A DNA stretch of 64,000 nt. Source: Brasenia schreberi (Eukaryota > Streptophyta > Magnoliopsida > Nymphaeales > Cabombaceae). Shown piece by piece: positions 45,420 to 57,907 of the stretch. The notes under the pieces are model-generated. The model saw only the letters and a program-made list of their open reading frames with translations, did not search any database and was not told where the DNA came from. A program made the translations under genes and the position numbers. Every line of letters begins with the position of its first letter. The stretch's first letter is position 1. The stretch is from contig JAYKKT010000089.1 in NCBI GenBank assembly GCA_036023115.1, positions 21,509,001-21,573,000 of the forward strand, read 5' to 3'.

Positions 45420-48400
45420 ATGGAAAAGCAAAAACTCGAAAAAAGAGTGCTTTGTATAGTTCCCAAAGTTCTTGTTTTATAAAAACCCAAAAAAATCGAA
45501 AATTTGGAAAATACCAAAAAGATTTTGTACATAGCTGCTCCTGGTAGGACTTTGGCAAAAGAAAAGGATTTCGAAAGAAACGTCATCTGCATAGCCAGAC
45601 CAAAAATTTCGAAATCACTTGAAAATCCAAGTACAAAACCAAGTCATTTTGAAAACCACGCATCAAGTTCCCTCGGGTCTATAGCCCACGAGAATGATCA
45701 AAGCCCAGAAGTGGATCCCCTTGAGGAAGATCCCACTTCTGAGCTCCCAGAATTTCATAGAATTCTCGATTTTGAAAGACCTTCCCAATCAGTAGGAGGA
45801 GATTTCATAGAGGTGAACCTAGGGGATGATTCCAATCCCAAAACCATCAAAATAGGCGCATGCTTGCATGAAACTAAAAAGTTAGTATTCATTGCATTTC
45901 TACGAACCTATTTAGATGTGTTTGCATGGACGTATGAAGACATGCCGGGCATAGATCCCAGCATTGTCGAGCATCGTCTTCCCTTAGATGCAGGTGTAAA
46001 ACCCATAAAGCAGAAGCTTAGGAAAATACACCCGAATGTACACACGCAAGTCAAAGAGGGTTTAGAAGATCTGCTAAAAGCTGGATTTATAAAACCCATT
46101 GCGTATTCTAATTGGTTATCAAATATCGTTGTGGTTCGAAAAACCAATGGGAAAATTCGAATATGCATCGATTTCAGAAACCTGAATAAAGCCACTACAA
46201 AGGATAATTATCCTTTACCAAACATAGATTTGATAGTCGATAGTACTGCAAATCATGAAATGTTTTCATTCATGGACGGCTATTCAGGCTATAATCAAAT
46301 CAAACTAAGTCCACGAGATCAGGGTAAGACCGCCTTCATAACCCCATGGGGCACGTACTGCTATACAGTCATGCCCTTTGGTTTGAAAAATGCCGGCGCA
46401 ACATACCAACGAGCCATGAACACGATCTTCCATGATCAAATCCATGAGCTTGTAGAAGTGTATGTAGATGATCTCTTGGCAAAATCCAAAACCCGATGCA
46501 CCCATATCGAATGTTTACAAAAGATTTTCGAAAGGCTTAGGCTTTACAAAGTAAAGCTAAACCCTCAAAAATGTGTGTTCGGGGAAGAATCAGGGAAGCT
46601 TCTAGGCTTTATGGTGAGCCAAAGGGGAATAGAAGTCGACCCCTCTAAGTGTCGAGCCATCATAGACATGGCTCCACCCTCCAATCTTAGTCAAATCCGT
46701 AGCCTCCAGGGTCGCTTACAATCCGTGCGCCGATTCATATCGAATCTGGCAACTAGATGCGAATCCTTCAACAAACTGTTGAGGAAGGGTACGAAATTCT
46801 TATGGGATGACGAATGCCAAAAGTCCTTCGAGAGACTGAAGGCATACTTGGTTAATCCCCCTGTTTTGAATCCTCCAAAGCAAGGAAAACCGCTTTTATT
46901 ATACATCTCCGTGCATGTAAATGCTTTAGGAGCCCTGTTGGCTTAATACGAGGATGACACCCATAAGGAGTATGCCATCTACTATATTTCGAAAACTCTC
47001 TTGGCTTATGAACGAAATTATCAAGCCATGGAGAAGATGTGCTTGGCCCTAGTCTGGGCCTGCCAGAAGTTCAGACACTATTTCCTAGATCATGAGATCT
47101 GGATAGTGTCCAAGCTTGATCCAATCAAGCACTTGTTCGAAAAACACATTCTCACGGGTAGATTGGGCAAATGGCAACTCCTTCTAATGGAGTATGATCT
47201 GAAATACCATCACCAGATCTCCATTAAGGGGCAAGCCCTAGCAGATTACGTGGCTGAATTCCCCTTAGAGGACGCATATCCCACTCTTGTCGAAATGCCT
47301 GATGAAGGCATATTGCAAAACCATTTTCAAAACCACATTTTGGCAAATTCTTTCGAAAACCAAGTGTGGAAGATGCACTTCGATGGGGCACGAAACCAAC
47401 GAGGGGCTGGTGCTGGGGTCATCCTAATCTCCCCTGAAAAGGGCGAGATTCCCATAGCAGTTCGCTTAGATTTCGAATGTTCCAACAACGTAGCTGAGTA
47501 TGAAGCACTCATACAAGGCTTAAAGATTTCGAAAACTCTAGGGGCATCATGCATTGAGGTCTTTGGAGATTCACTCCTTGTCATAAACCAAGTTTTAAAA
47601 ATTTGGCAAGTACGTAATGAGAAACTACTTCCATATCACGAGTTGGCCACTCGATTGGTCCAATCCTTCCAGTCGTGTAAACTCACACACGTAGGAAGAG
47701 AGGACAATGGCATCGTCGATGCCCTCTCCTCCTTTGGTTTAGCCCTGAAGGTCGATCCCATTTCAGGGACCAGATCTTTGGAAATATGGCATGCGCCCCA
47801 TCCATCCACACATGACTTGGATATTTGCCAAAACAACCCAGAGTCTATTGAAAAACCCTGGTTTTATGACATAAAACATTTTTTAGAAAATGGAGGATTC
47901 ACCGAGGATGCCACGTCCAAAGATAAGGCATTCATTCGTAAGATTTCGACCCGATATACCATTCTGGGTGGGGTCTTATACAAAAAGAGTTTTACCGGCA
48001 TTCTGCTTAGGTGTATCGACCTAGAGGGGGCTAGGATAGTAATGCATGAGTTCCACGATGGAGAATGTGGAGGTCATGTTAATGCCAACATGATGGCGAT
48101 GAAAATACTTAGAGGGGGCTATTTTTGGTCCACCCTGAAAAAGGATTGTCACGATCATGTTAGGAAGTGTCATCCATGTCAAGTGCATGGGCACGTCATT
48201 CATATCCCTTCATCCGCATTGCATTCCGTGGTCAGCCCCTGGCCATTTACCATGTGGGCGTTTGACATCGTAGGACCAATATTTCCAAAGGCCTCGAATG
48301 GGCATCGATTTATTTTAGCAGCCACGGAGTATTTCTCCAAGTGGGTGGAAGCCATTTCCCTAACCAATGTAATGGGGCAACATGTGGTGGCTTTCATCCG

Positions 48401-49106
48401 GAGGAATATCTTGGCTCGATTTGGGGTTCCACGAGACCTTGTGTCTGATAATGGTACCCCATTCAAGAACGAGCAGATGGTTAAGTTGTGCAACACGTAT
48501 GGCATAACTCACCACTTCTCCTCGCCCTACTACCCTCAAGGCAACGGCCAAGCCGAAGCCACAAACAAGACTCTCATTAGTATTATTGAGAAAACCTTGG
48601 AGAAGGGTAGGACATGGCACGAGAAGCTGGATGAAGCCTTATGGGCTTACAGGACTTCCATCCGGACTCCCACGAATGCCACACCATTTGAATTGGTCTA
48701 TGGCACAAACGCCATTCTTCCCATTCATACTCAACTGCATTCATTTCATACATCCATAGCACTCGACCTACCCCTAGAGATGCTTCAGCATGCTAGGATG
48801 GCTGAACTAGATTTGCTAGATGAGAGGCGACTCCTTGCCATGGATCATGCTCGTGCATACCGGCAAAGGATAGCCCGACATTATAGCAAACACATGAGAC
48901 CTCGCCACTTTGAAGTGGGAGATCTGGTCTTAAAAACCATCCACCATCGTGGCCCACACCCCCTAGGCATGTGGCGCCCCAACTGGGATGGACCCTATGT
49001 TGTACGAGCAACCACTACGAACAATTCGTATTGGTTGATCGATGTAGAAGGTAGAAATTTAGCAGATCCTATCAATATTCAATACTTAAAGAAGTATCAT
49101 GTGTAG
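45420..49106 (+). pseudogene. pol of element I: RT - RNase H - integrase, two nonsense codons
   Basis: 1229 codons including the terminal TAG, from the ATG shared with element IV. RT about residues 190-430 with YVDD at 348-351 (46461-46472). The first RNase H (about 490-620) has lost its catalytic Asp (YISVHVNALGALLA). The second RNase H (about 650-780) has Asp 655 (FDGA), AEYEAL, GDSLLV and DNGIVDAL. Integrase: HEFHDGECGGHVN and CHPC zinc finger (48042-48180), then catalytic Asp 949, Asp 1010 and Glu 1046 with the classical 35-residue spacing; WDGPYVV (GPY module) near the C terminus; no chromodomain. Stops: TAA 45479-45481 (codon 20) and TAA 46944-46946 (codon 509), both from Gln CAA. The second is shared with element IV. 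Confidence 0.93.
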
Positions 49107-50277
49107 GATCTGGACTAAATTCCAGTTTTCGAAAATTTATAGGGATAGCTGCCTTGAGACATGTGAATAAGGTGCAAAGGCGAACTCGTGTGACCTAAGT
49201 GAAGAGAATTCGCACTTGTGAAAGAGTGGATTTTTCAAAATCGTGGTTACATTTCAAAATCCTTCTTCTTACAAAGAAAGCCCTAGTTCAACATAGCAAG
49301 ATACTTGCAAGTGGTACGTGCTATTTCTAAATAGGCTGATCTGGAATGGATCGAGTGTAGGCTTGGGATAAGTTCTCCCCTCTTCTCTTCTCCTTCCAAA
49401 AGGAAAACAAAGGCCCAAAACAAAAGGGAATTTCCCATTCGAAGTCTCTTTCCGAAAGAAAGAAACCAGAATTTAAAAGAAAAATCGATTCTCTTATAAA
49501 AAAGAGGGATTAAAGAAAAAATACTCCCAAAGGGAGACCCTCTATAAAAAAAAAAAGGAAAAAGAGGCCAAAAAGCTCAAAAAGAGCAGGTTTTCCGCCT
49601 TCTATGCCTCAAACCACGGGACGCTTCAGAAAGGACCGTGGTATCTCTTTCCCATCCCTGGCTTATCCCAAGCTAAAGCATGGTTCATTTCGATGAATCC
49701 TAAAGTAAAAATAGGATTTACTTACTTGAATTTCATCTTGTTTGAGAATTTGACGTTTCGAGTAAGACGTAGGAATTTGAAATGAAGCTTGTTTTCTTAT
49801 AAAACCTCCGCTAGATAAGCGAGTGTTAAGACTCAAACAAGGGCAAGCACGAAGAGCTCGAGATCCTTAGGATCGAGGCTCAAGACAGTTGTCCCTTTTG
49901 TAAATAGTTTTGTAAATAAGTTTTGAAAACCGAACATCGAACAGCATAGGATTTGCTCACTTGGAGCAATAGACCTTGTAAGTCTCTAGAGTTCGACCAC
50001 ATCTGGTCTCTGGGAGGTTGCCACTCTTGGCACCACACCCATGTCATTTGCATTCCACGCATGGTACCTGCATGAACATGATCCCATTTAGGACCAGATT
50101 CCATAGTAAAACCCTTTGGCATGATATCTCCTCCTACCAGAGTTTGTAAATTGAGATTTTGCTAAAAATAGGACGATCCCATATTGTTCGTGGCTAGATC
50201 TAGGGAGACATTAAAAGGGGTGTTTGTCATCTTTGCCCTTATCCAAATCTATTTGGACAAGGCCAAAGAGGGGCATC
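49107..50277 (+). other. 3' noncoding region of element I with polypurine tract
   Basis: 1171 bp between pol and the 3' LTR. Purine tract AAAGAGGGG (50265-50273) then CATC and the LTR. A second long purine run (49545-49567) lies mid-region, beside the dyad CTCCC-AAA-GGGAG (about 49524-49536). An 80-codon antisense frame (49880-50122, minus) exists but starts without clear support. The length and order of the region are kept in II and IV. Confidence 0.7.
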
Positions 50278-51570
50278 TGTAAACACCCCGAAATCCCACG
50301 AATTTCTTAAACAAACCTTGTTTTGTAAAAGCAGCCCCAAAGGGCCATTTTTGAGTCTAGAAACCCAGGAGCCTTCCAGACAACCCTGTATATATGTTTT
50401 AAACTTCATATTTCAAAAATATATAATATAGCTTTTGAAAACCTTTTTAAAACATGTTTTGAAACCCCGAAGTGGCTTGGCCCGATCAAGACAGGACCAG
50501 GAGAGCTAAAAAGAGCCCAGAACCGGAGCACACATCGAGCCTGGCACAGCAACTCTTGTATCTGATTCACACCCCCAGGATCTCGAAGTTCCAAGACCCT
50601 GTTCTTATCAAAATATCATTTGAAATCATCTCCGGAAGGCAAAAACGGAGGCGGACGACCATGTTGGCGAAGACCCAACGCAGACGGAGTACTGATGCTG
50701 TCAGGCCCCGCACGAATCGTCCGTTTCAAACCCAGCTCGAAGGAGTCAGAGTTCAGTTTGGATTGGATCTGGACCATATATATCCAAATCCCAATCCAAA
50801 CCCATATGTGGACTTGGATTTGGATTTGGATCCAGAGATCCAATCCAATATCCATATCCATGGCCCACATCACCTTCTCATAAATGGAGGTGGGGCCCAC
50901 TCGAAATTCACGTGGGATCATGGGCATGAGAGAGAGTGGGGATGGAAAATATCAAGAGGGTTGTAATTAAGCTTGATTGTGTGTCAAGTTTGGGGTTAAA
51001 CATGTGGGTTAGCCTAATTGAGTGGGTTTAAGCTTGTAATTAGCCAAAACCTAACCTAGGGCTGCACCAACATGATATGGTTAAAGTCTATGGGCCATGC
51101 AAAGGGAGCTCCTTCACCTAAACCTAACCCAAAACACCTAATCCAAGCCTACCCCCCTAATCCACCCCTAATCTGAGCCTAATCACCTAACCCACTTCCC
51201 TAATCCCGGCCTAATCCCAACCTAATCACCTAACCCACTTCCCTAATCCTTCCCTAAACCTAGGTTAATTTCCCTAATCCTAGCCTAAACCTAGCCTCAT
51301 CACCTAACCTAGCTCACTAAACCTCACCCTAAAACCCAACCACCTAACCTAGCCCTAAACCCCTAAACCACCCCTAGCCCACAGTCTACCCAAACCACTA
51401 GTTTTCAAAATATCTGGCCCAACCCTTTCCAGCCCACCTTATCTACATACCACCCTACCTAAACCACCTAACCACTACCCCAAACCCAGCCCTAACCGAC
51501 CTACCCATCCCTATTTAAACCCCCCCCCTTGGGGGCGGGTTTTCCTAGCTAGTGGCTTCACCAAGTCCAG

Positions 51571-51836
51571 CCGGGTTCCTTCCTTCCCCAAGTCCAGTCG
51601 AGTCCCACCTGCTCCACCTACACCTCCACCTGCTCCACCTACACCGCCACCTGCTCTCCATCCCACCACCATCTCCTAGCCGGACGCCACCACCATCTCC
51701 CAGCCGGGTCCCTTCCTTCCCCAAGTCCAGCCGAGTCCCACCTGCTCCACCTACACCTCCACCTGCTCCACCTACACCGCCACCTGCTCTCCATCCCACC
51801 ACCATCTCCTAAACGGACGCCACCACCATCTCCCAG
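51571..51836 (+). repeat. 133-bp tandem duplication in the 3' LTR leader
   Basis: Two units starting CCGGGT(T/C)CCTTCCTTCCCC at 51571 and 51704; the 5' LTR has only one. It arose after, or escaped, LTR homogenisation. Confidence 0.8.
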
Positions 51837-52579
51837 CCGGACGCCACCACTTGCTCTCCATCCCAACCACCCGGCTTCTCTCTTCCATCCACCACCTCTC
51901 CCATTCGGTAAGTACCCCCCAACGCTACCTAACTCCTTCTCTACTCCCTCTCCATTCCTAGCCACCCACCATACCATCATCTCACCTACACATCAGCCCT
52001 TTGCTGCCACCATTATCCCTTAGCCAAACCTAGCACAACCTAAACTACCGGCCACTACCTAACCATCCCATCTACATCCGGCTACCCTATAAGACTCCCA
52101 TTCGGCCTTCCCTTAAATCCCCTTTAGGTCCATACTCCCCAATACTCTAGACTCTCCTAGCCCTTTAATCGCCCACATCAAGGTGACACCCATTTGCAGC
52201 CGACCACCTTCGAGGCGCCTATCCCGCGCCCCACTTGCAGCCGGCCAGCACCCTTTGTCATCCACCCTCGCGGAGCTCCTGTTTGCAGCCCAAGGCGAAG
52301 GCCAAGCCCACGCTCAAGCAAGGCCTCTACGGACCAGCTACTCGTAAGTGCCTAAACTCGGTCTTTAGTTGTATACTTGCTTGAGATTCAATTTGATACG
52401 GGGTTGTAATAACGGAGCATAGTCTCCCCCCGCTTGTAATAACGTGGCTTGGCACACCCACACACGTGCACTCTCTTAGTTGTGCACGATTTTGAACACA
52501 CACGGGCCTAATCAGCCCCTAATACATAAGTATATATATATACTTTCATTTTCGAAGGGTTTTGCTTAAGTTGGGTGCG

Positions 52580-53095
52580 TTGTCTTTCAATTCAAGCACT
52601 CACACACATTGAGCTTTCGCTCTTATTTGAAAGACCCAAGTAAGGGCCGACCTATACTATTTGGGTTTCATTTCATGTCGTGTGAGTAAGTCTTTCAATT
52701 CAAGCACTTTCACACACATTGAGCCTTCGCTCTTATTTGAAAGACCCAAGTAAGGGCCGACCTATACTATTTGGGTTTAATTTCATGTCGTGTGAGTAAG
52801 TCTTTCAATTCAAGCACTCTCACACACATTGAGCCTTCGCTCTTATTCCCAAGACCTTAGTAAAGGCCTTATTGCAGTTATATTTGGGTTTCATTTATGT
52901 CGTGTGTGTAGTACTTCAATTCAAGCACTCTCACACACATTGAGCCTTCGCTCTTACTCCCAAGACCTTAGTCAAGGCCATACTGCAATTTATATTTGGG
53001 TTTAATTTCATGTCGTGTGCGTAAGTCTTTCAATTCAAGCATGCACCCACATTGAGCCTTCGCTCTTATTTGCAAGACCCGAGTAAGGGCTCATA
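52580..53095 (+). repeat. 108-114 bp tandem repeat, 3' LTR of element I
   Basis: Five units matching 41169-41690 nearly base for base. Confidence 0.85.
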
Positions 53096-53699
53096 TACAT
53101 ATTATATATACATATCTCCCTTCGGCATTTATATTTCAAGTCATTTCCCTTCGGTTATTTCCCTTCAGTTATTTCCCTTCAGTATTGTCTTTACATTTCG
53201 GGTTTTCCCTTTGGAGTAGCGTGAGTTTGCATTGCATCTACGCCATACCACGAGGTAGGACGCATATTGCATCAAAGCAAGCCCCGCTCGAATTCGCCCA
53301 CGTAGTGGAGTGTTCATAACACACAAACTAGGTGGCCCGAAAAGGGATAAAAGAAAAGACTTAGGCACGTGCAAATCCACGTGATCTAAAACATGCAATC
53401 GCATTTTAAAGACCCGAAATAGACACCTCAAACCGCTTCGTAGGCTTTCTCTCCAAAAAACTCGATTTTTGCAAAGCATACAGACTGACCCTTGCACATC
53501 GTTGCAAGAAGGTCTGCGACGACAAGAGCTTACTTGCTCACAGTCGCCATGTTTAGAAGTCAGTGTTAAATATATCTTCGCTAGCTTAAGTAAGCTAGCT
53601 GGCACGCCCTGTTTGCATACATAGGCCTTAGACACACGAGAGGATCCGCTCCGAGCCCTGAAAAAGGCAGAAGGGGGCGGGGATTTTCGCGCGTCTACA

Positions 53700-54007
53700 A
53701 GCAGCTACTGTAGGGCTTTACGGTCCTTTTGTGTGAAGGACTTGTGGTATTGGTTGCCTTCCATTACAGAGGCCTCTTTATGTTTGCGAGGTTTTTCAGG
53801 TCTTTTCTTGGCCTTTTGTTCACCATTTGATGAACATGAATCGCCTGCTTCAGCCTCTTGGCTAAGAGCATCGATTTTGGCCTTGAATTCCCTTCTCAAA
53901 TCTTCTATCTTGTCTAGTTTGATTTTATTTTTCAAAACCCTCCTAGAGTGAGAACTTGATGCGCATGAGCCATGGCTCGACACTTCACTTGGATTGGATT
54001 TCGACAT
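53700..54007 (-). pseudogene. gag of element II, N-terminal part
   Basis: From the ATG at 54005-54007 (minus): MSKSNPSEVSS, KLDKIEDLRREFKAKIDAL, the Lys-rich stretch and KDRKALQ, then a TAG at 53705-53707 that is also present at the same codon in V (3861-3863). Element I is inserted directly after; the frame resumes at 39040. The first five bases (53700-53704, AGCAG) are the right target duplication. Confidence 0.85.
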
Positions 54008-54143
54008 GCTTTCAAGCTTTCAAAAATTGTATGTATGAAGCACAAAAAAGAGTTAAAAATGACACCTTTGAAAAATTTTTCGCAAGGTTTCTAAGATGAC
54101 TCGATTTTCAAAAGACTCACGTCCCACCGGGCGTGCCAAATCC
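54008..54143 (-). other. Leader and primer-binding site of element II
   Basis: PBS GTCCCACCGGGCGTGCCA on the plus strand (54121-54138), five bases from the LTR end. The acceptor-like TTAG found before gag in I, III, V and B is replaced by TACAAT here. Confidence 0.75.
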
Positions 54144-56822
54144 TGTAGACGCAGAAAGTTCTCGCTTCTGGTTCTTAGGCCTGAAGTGAATCTTTTCGTG
54201 TGTCTAAGTCCTATTTAAGCAAAAGGGCATGTCAACTAGCTTGCTGAAGCTAGCGAAGAGATATTTTGAAATCTGACTCCTAACATGGCGACTGTGAGCA
54301 AGCAAGCTCTTTTCGTCGCAGACCTTCTTGCACCGATGCGCAAGGGTCAGTCTGTACGCTTAGAAAATCGAGTTTTTGAATATGAAAACCTATGAAAATA
54401 TTTGAGGTGTTCGATTCGGGTTGTTTTTGTATGATTTTCAAGTTTTATTTCACGTGGATTTGCACGTGCCTATGTCTTTCTTTTTATCCCTTTTCGGTTC
54501 AACTAGGTGTGTGTTATGAACACGTGACCTAAGTGGGGCGACTTTGAGCGGGAGTGTCGGGTTTGCTTTGATGCGATATGCGTCCTAACTCGTGGTATGG
54601 CATATATGCAATGCAAACTCATGCAACTCCAAAGGGAAAACCCGAATTGAAAGACAATGCGGAAGGGAAATGACTTGAATGTAAATTGCAAAAGGGAAAT
54701 TGCAAAAGGGAAATACGGCTATATCTTAAGAGCGGAAAGGCTCAATAGTGCAAGTGTGTGCCGTGTATATATGTAAAGACTATGCACACTGCTGAACCTT
54801 AAAACCCAAATCTTAAAGACATAGCCGAAAGGGAAATACTTATAATATATATGGGCCCGAAGGTCGCCAACGTGTTGCGTGGGTGTTGTGTGTATATTGA
54901 AAGACAACTCACACGACTTAAATGAAACCCAAATATAAATTGCAATATGGCCTTAACTAAGGTCTTGGGAGTAAGAGCGAAAGCTCAATGTGTGTGAGTG
55001 TAGAATTGAAGTACTACGCACACGACATGAAATTAAACCCAAATATAAATTGCAATAGGCCTTGACTAAGGTCTTGGGAGTAAGAGCGAAAGCTCAATGT
55101 GTGTGAGTGTATAATTGAAATGCTACACACACGACATGAAGTAAAAACACCCAAGGGAAATAATAGCACGGCCCTTACTAGGATCTTACAAATAAGAGCG
55201 AAAGCTCAATGTGTGTGAGTGCGAGAATTGAAAGACAACACGCACAACTTAAGCAAAACCCCACGCAACTTAAATTATATAAATAAGTCTATATCTTAAG
55301 GGTTGATTAGGCTCATGTGTGTGTTCAAAATTGTGTACAACTAAGAGCGAGATAGGCTCAAGTGCACGTGTGTGTGGGTGTGCCAGGCCACGTTATTACA
55401 AGCGGGGGGAGACAATGCTCCGTTATTACAACCCCGTATCAAATTTAATTAAGCTTAAGCAAGTCTATAAACAAGGACCAAGTTAGGCACTTACGTATAG
55501 CTGGTCCGGAGGTGACTTGCTTGAGTGTTGCCTTGGGCTGCAAGAGGGAGTTCCTTGGAAGGGCGCGGCAAGGGAGGTGCTAGCCGAATGGCAAGTAAGG
55601 TGCTGCGGGTGTGGCGCCTTGGCTGGGATAGTTAGGGGGTGCTTAGGAAAGTGGGGGGAGCTAGGGTGTATCACTAAGGTATGGGGCAAGCCTTAAGGGA
55701 AGGTAGAGCTAAGGGTCTTAACTAGGGGCTGTCTAAGGAGATGTAAGGTGGCGGGTGGTGCAGTCGATTGTGGCTGGCCGAATGGTGGCAAGTAGTTAGG
55801 TGGTGGCCGGCTGGATGAAGTGGAGGTTAGACTAAGGAAGGGTGGTATGTGGTGGCCGAGAGTGGAGGGGGAGTGAAGAGAGGGTGGTGTTAGGATAGGG
55901 TACTAACCGGAGGGTGGTTGGGTGAAGGATGAAGTGGCGGGTATCCAAGAGAGGCAGCCGAACTGTGGCAGGTGGGTGCAGTCGAGTGGCGTGGAGTGGA
56001 GCTGGCCGGGAGGTGATGGTGGAGCTGGTAAGAGAAGAGAGCAAGGGATGAGAGAGGAGAGGAAGGGCTCGGCTGGCCCAAAGGAAGTTGAAAAACCCGC
56101 CCACTAGGGCGGGGGGGGGGGGGGTTATAGGATTTGGGTGGGTCGGTTTGGGCTAGTTTTTGGGAGGATGGTTTAGTGGTTAGGTGGTGATGGTTTGGGG
56201 ATAAGGTGGGCCAGATATTTAGGGTAGGTGATTTTAGGGATATGGTGTGCTAGAGTTTTAGGTGGGGTGATTTAGTGGTTTAGGGCTTAGCTAGGTGGGT
56301 TGGGCTTAGGGTGAGGTTTAGTAAGGTGGGTTAGGTGTTTAGTCTAGGATTAGGTTGGGATTAGGGGAATTAGGCTATGTTTAGGGAAGAATTAGGGAAG
56401 TGGGTTAGGTGATTAGGCTAGGATTAGGTTAGGTTTAGGGCAAATGGCTAGGATTTGGGGTTTTGGCTTAGGATTGGGTTAGGAGCATCCCTTTGCATGG
56501 CCCATGGACTTCATTGCATCATGTTGGTGCAGCCCTAGGTTAGGTGTTGGTTCATACAAGCTTAAACCCACACTAATTAGGCTAACCCACATGATTAACC
56601 CAAAACTTGACACACAAGTCAAGCTTAATACATTTCCCTCACATTTAATCCTCCCCATTCTCTCTCATGCCCAAGATCCCACGTGAATTTCAAGTGGGCC
56701 CCACCTCCATTTATGAGAAGGTGATGTGGGCCCTGGATGTGGATATTAGATTGGATCTTTGGATCCAAATCCACATGCATGTTTGGATTGGGATCTAGAT
56801 ATATATGGTCCAGATCCAATCC
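54144..56822 (-). repeat. 5' LTR of element II, U3 start cut off by element B
   Basis: Minus-strand LTR ending TGTAGACGCAGAAAG (plus view at 54144), with U5 palindrome near 54236-54256, U5 hairpin near 54315-54345, three tandem repeats (54915-55255), R module near 55390-55435, donor-like GTAAGTG near 55488, an ATG-free leader (about 55500-56120), a weak TATA (56125-56129) after a C/G run, a TTAGG-rich block and part of the GGAT block. It stops at AATCC (56818-56822) where element B enters; the missing U3 start should lie right of the window. Confidence 0.8.
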
Positions 56823-57573
56823 TGTAAACACCCAAAATTTTCAAAGTTTTTCAAAAGTCCTGAGTTTCCAAAAATTAGTTTAAAACCTCTATGAACCTTT
56901 AAATTCAAAAACACCCCAGATTTTAAAGTTTAAACATTTAGGGAGATACTTTAAGGTTTTAAGTTCAAGTTAAAAAGCCTCTAAAGTTCGAAGCGGGTAA
57001 GATCCAATCCAAGCCCAAAAGTATGGATTGAATGCAACTCTCCCAGATGGGTCGTGTCAAGGCCTACCTTGTCAAGTGAATCATGTTCGAAATATGTTGA
57101 GTAAAGCAGCACCGAAAGCTCATCACATCAAGACAAGCCTAAAGGATGCGACCGACCAAGAACACGAAGCACCAACTCGATGTGGTTCAAGGCATGATCA
57201 TCAAGCTTAAGCCCAAATAGACGGGCCCAAATCAAGTGGGATCGTGTAAAGAACTAAAGTCGAAGATCAAGCCATGTCCGTGTGGAGTTCAAATCAAGGT
57301 GGGAGCTGAATCAAAGAAAAAAAGTGAATTCAAGTGGGTCGAAGTTTAAAGAAATCAGCCCAAACAAAACATGTTGCACATTGTAAGGTTGTTCAAAACC
57401 AACCACATGCTCTAGGGCTACACCAAGCCATGGCACCTAGACCAGCCCACATGGGCTGATCCAAATCGACTAAATGAGGAGCTACAAGAAGTCGGTTTGG
57501 AGCGGATCAAATCCACCAACCAAAAGCTCCAACCCGCCCCATAAGAAACCACTAGAACCAACCCCCCTTGGCT

Positions 57574-57581
57574 TATAAAAA
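57574..57581 (+). promoter_or_regulatory. TATA box, LTR of element B
   Basis: GGCTTATAAAAAGGCC, the best TATA in the window, followed about 17 bases later by GGGGGGGGCGG. Type A has a C run at this place. Confidence 0.65.
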
Positions 57582-57861
57582 GGCCTAAGAGGGGGGGGCG
57601 GATTCCATAACTTGGATATTGGAGAGAGAAGAGAGAGAAGCTCTAGACCTTGGGTGCTGTGTGCTAGGCTAGGTGTAGGAATTTTTAGCAAGGAGGGACA
57701 TCTTCTAGTATGGGAAGAAGGTGAAGCTAGGTGAGAACTTGTGGGAGTTGAGAAGGAAGGCCGGCTTCATCATTGAAACCCGGTCCTTCACCATCCAAAA
57801 CTCGTGTAAGACCTTTCTTACTTAATCTAAGTTTCATTCTCTTCCATTCAATTCATTAAAT

Positions 57862-57907
57862 GGGGTTGTATTAATGGAGTTTCATATCCCCCCGAGTTGT
57901 AATAATC
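57862..57907 (+). promoter_or_regulatory. Conserved R module, type B copy
   Basis: GGGGTTGTATTAATGGAGT, then TTCATATCCCCCCGAG and TTGTAATAATC: same layout as in types A and C. Confidence 0.45.

Larger units (their letters stand above)
39041..53699 (+). mobile_element. Element I, complete 14.66-kb Tat-like LTR retrotransposon
   Basis: 5' LTR 39041-42293, PBS 42299-42316, gag-pro 42436-45306, spacer, pol 45420-49106, 3' noncoding 49107-50277 with purine tract 50265-50273, 3' LTR 50278-53699. Bounded by a perfect 5-bp duplication AGCAG. It splits the gag of element II between codons that join cleanly when the element is skipped, which confirms the borders. The coding frames carry five nonsense codons (three in gag-pro, two in pol) but no frameshift relative to element IV, and the LTRs differ mainly by a few indels. 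This suggests a recent insertion by a copy that was probably already defective. Confidence 0.95.
50278..53699 (+). repeat. 3' LTR of element I (type A)
   Basis: 3422 bp, same ends as the 5' LTR. Differences: a two-fold 133-bp duplication in the leader (51571-51836), 56 bp at about 51383-51440 missing from the 5' LTR, and a loss of about 26 bp at about 52160. Point differences are few. TATA-like site 51512-51519; tandem repeats 52580-53095. It ends at GTCTACA 53699 and is followed by AGCAG. Confidence 0.92.
25945..56822 (-). mobile_element. Element II, old minus-strand retrotransposon opened by later insertions
   Basis: Read from right to left: 5' LTR 56822-54144 (its U3 start displaced by element B), PBS 54121-54138, gag 54007-53700, interrupted by element I (53699-39041), gag resumed 39040-37893, a type-C LTR (37892-35657) replacing the end of gag and the protease, pol 35656-31927, 3' noncoding 31926-30785, 3' LTR 30784-30429, a solo LTR (30428-27124), then the rest of the 3' LTR, 27123-25945. 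The two LTRs share subfamily-specific sequence (e.g. 'ggtcgccaacatgttgcgtgggtg' with one change), which supports pairing them. Original length cannot be measured because of deletions. Confidence 0.75.

Noticed and set aside
57028..57210. Short frame in the LTR of element B, considered as a host gene fragment
   Set aside because: 60 codons, no recognisable domain, and inside the U3 between well-defined LTR ends.
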